Below are positions 63,285 through 64,000 of a stretch of DNA of 64,000 nucleotides, one piece after another. Location of the stretch: NCBI GenBank assembly GCA_032871835.1, contig CM065301.1, positions 13,285,291 through 13,349,290 on the forward strand, written 5' to 3'. The stretch comes from Dipteronia dyeriana. Lineage: Eukaryota; Streptophyta; Magnoliopsida; Sapindales; Sapindaceae. The position numbers and the translations under genes are program-made. Numbering within the stretch: position 1 is the stretch's first letter; the number at the start of each line of letters is the position of its first letter. The notes under the pieces were generated by a model that was given only the letters and a program-made list of their open reading frames with translations, did not search any database and had not been told where the DNA came from.

Positions 63285-64000
63285 TTTGAGTAAATCGTAT
63301 TTTAATCTCTATAGTTTATCTTAATCTGTGTTTAATCCACGGTTTTTTAGAATTGTAATTTTTAGTCCTTCTGTGACAGAATCCGTCAAAAGTACAGATT
63401 CTGTCATATCAGACGTATTAATTGACCTTTATACCCTTGAACTGATGCCATTGAAATTACCATTTTACCCTTAATTTTGTCTTATGTGTGATTAATTTAA
63501 ATTTTAACTAAAATACAATTATATATATATAAATGAAAAATATATTAGAAAAAGAAAATAAAATAACAATTTAAAACTAAAAAAAATATATAGATATCCG
63601 CCGTCCATCTCAAAGATGAACGGTGGAGATATTTTTTTATTTTTTGTTTAAATTTAAAAACAGTAATTAAAATAAAAAGAAATTTAAAAACAAAATAAAT
63701 TATAAAAATTACAAAATTAAGAACCGATGAAAGAGAAGATGATTTTGAAACATATGTCATAAGAAAAAAATCTAGATCTCTCGTAAGAAAAAATTAACAT
63801 TGGATCATAATTATCCTGTAGAATCTTCAAACAAGTTTTTTTTTTTCCTTCTCAACCATCATCATCATTATCATTTACATTTCTTATTCATTTTGAAACA
63901 ACAACACAAAAAAAAAATGGATATCCATTATTGGAGATCTCCACGAACCAAACATACCTAGAAAATCAAACCCAAACAAACTCAGAAAACCAAATTCATT
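63285..64000. mobile_element. Left part of a long-TIR element, cut by the window end
   Basis: GAGTAAATCGTATTTTAATC and TTTAATCCACGGTTTTTTAG are close to the TIR of the element at 7846. The core motif CCGTCCATCTC with its inverse GATGAACGGTGGAGAT follows at 63600-63632. The right end is outside the window. Confidence 0.65.

Overview
The window looks like nuclear DNA from a eudicot plant. It is strongly AT-rich, it has plant-type introns (GT/AG with T-rich acceptors), and it carries an RPS2/At4g27190-like resistance-gene LRR region and a family-1 UDP-glycosyltransferase. Most of the rest is plant transposon families: Ty1/copia, Ty3/gypsy, MULE, hAT, PIF/Harbinger and CACTA. The species cannot be named from sequence alone. 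Only one gene appears intact, the UGT87A-like glycosyltransferase at 57335-58863.

Layout. 0.5-7.1 kb: 5'-truncated LRR part of a CC-NBS-LRR (NLR) gene on the + strand. It is a pseudogene, broken by a 688-bp TIR transposon in an exon, a 1-nt frameshift and a nonsense codon. 7.8-13.8 kb: non-autonomous DNA elements, namely a long-TIR element, two G-rich MITE-like elements with homopolymeric G runs, a large foldback and a run of short foldbacks. 13.9-19.9 kb: an old duplicated block (C1) that received a solo LTR, a MULE with a decayed transposase inside a (TA)n microsatellite, and a Harbinger-type MITE. 20.2-23.8 kb: a wrecked, partly inverted copia element. 23.8-25.8 kb: block B1, carrying a hAT MITE. 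26.6-27.4 kb: a solo LTR. 28.4-28.8 kb: a CACTA terminus. 28.8-29.9 kb: block C2. 30.5-45.4 kb: a gypsy element on the - strand (gag-protease-RT, apparently without RNase H/integrase). It has an oppositely oriented accessory ORF, which is split by a complete 6.67-kb non-autonomous Athila-like LTR element. 45.4-47.4 kb: a single LTR containing a tRNA-like pseudogene. 47.4-50.4 kb: decayed DUF1985/Ulp1-type transposon gene, followed by a 152-bp tandem array. 51.6-53.4 kb: block A as a tandem duplicate. 53.4-55.5 kb: a long-TIR MULE. 55.6-57.0 kb: block B2. 57.3-58.9 kb: the UGT. 59.6-61.3 kb: block C3. 61.5-62.2 kb: a Harbinger-type MITE. 62.6-63.3 kb: block A again. 63.3 kb to the end: the start of another long-TIR element.

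The most informative large-scale pattern is that the flanks of the single intact UGT recur. Block B (just upstream of the UGT) also lies at 23.8-25.8 kb. Block C (just downstream) also lies at 13.9-19.9 and 28.8-29.9 kb. Block A recurs at 62.6 kb. I infer a decayed tandem UGT array in which the flanks survive while the gene bodies are missing. These copies also act as built-in empty-site controls: several insertions can be delimited to the base with their target-site duplications. I did not find a convincing new defence or metabolic system.
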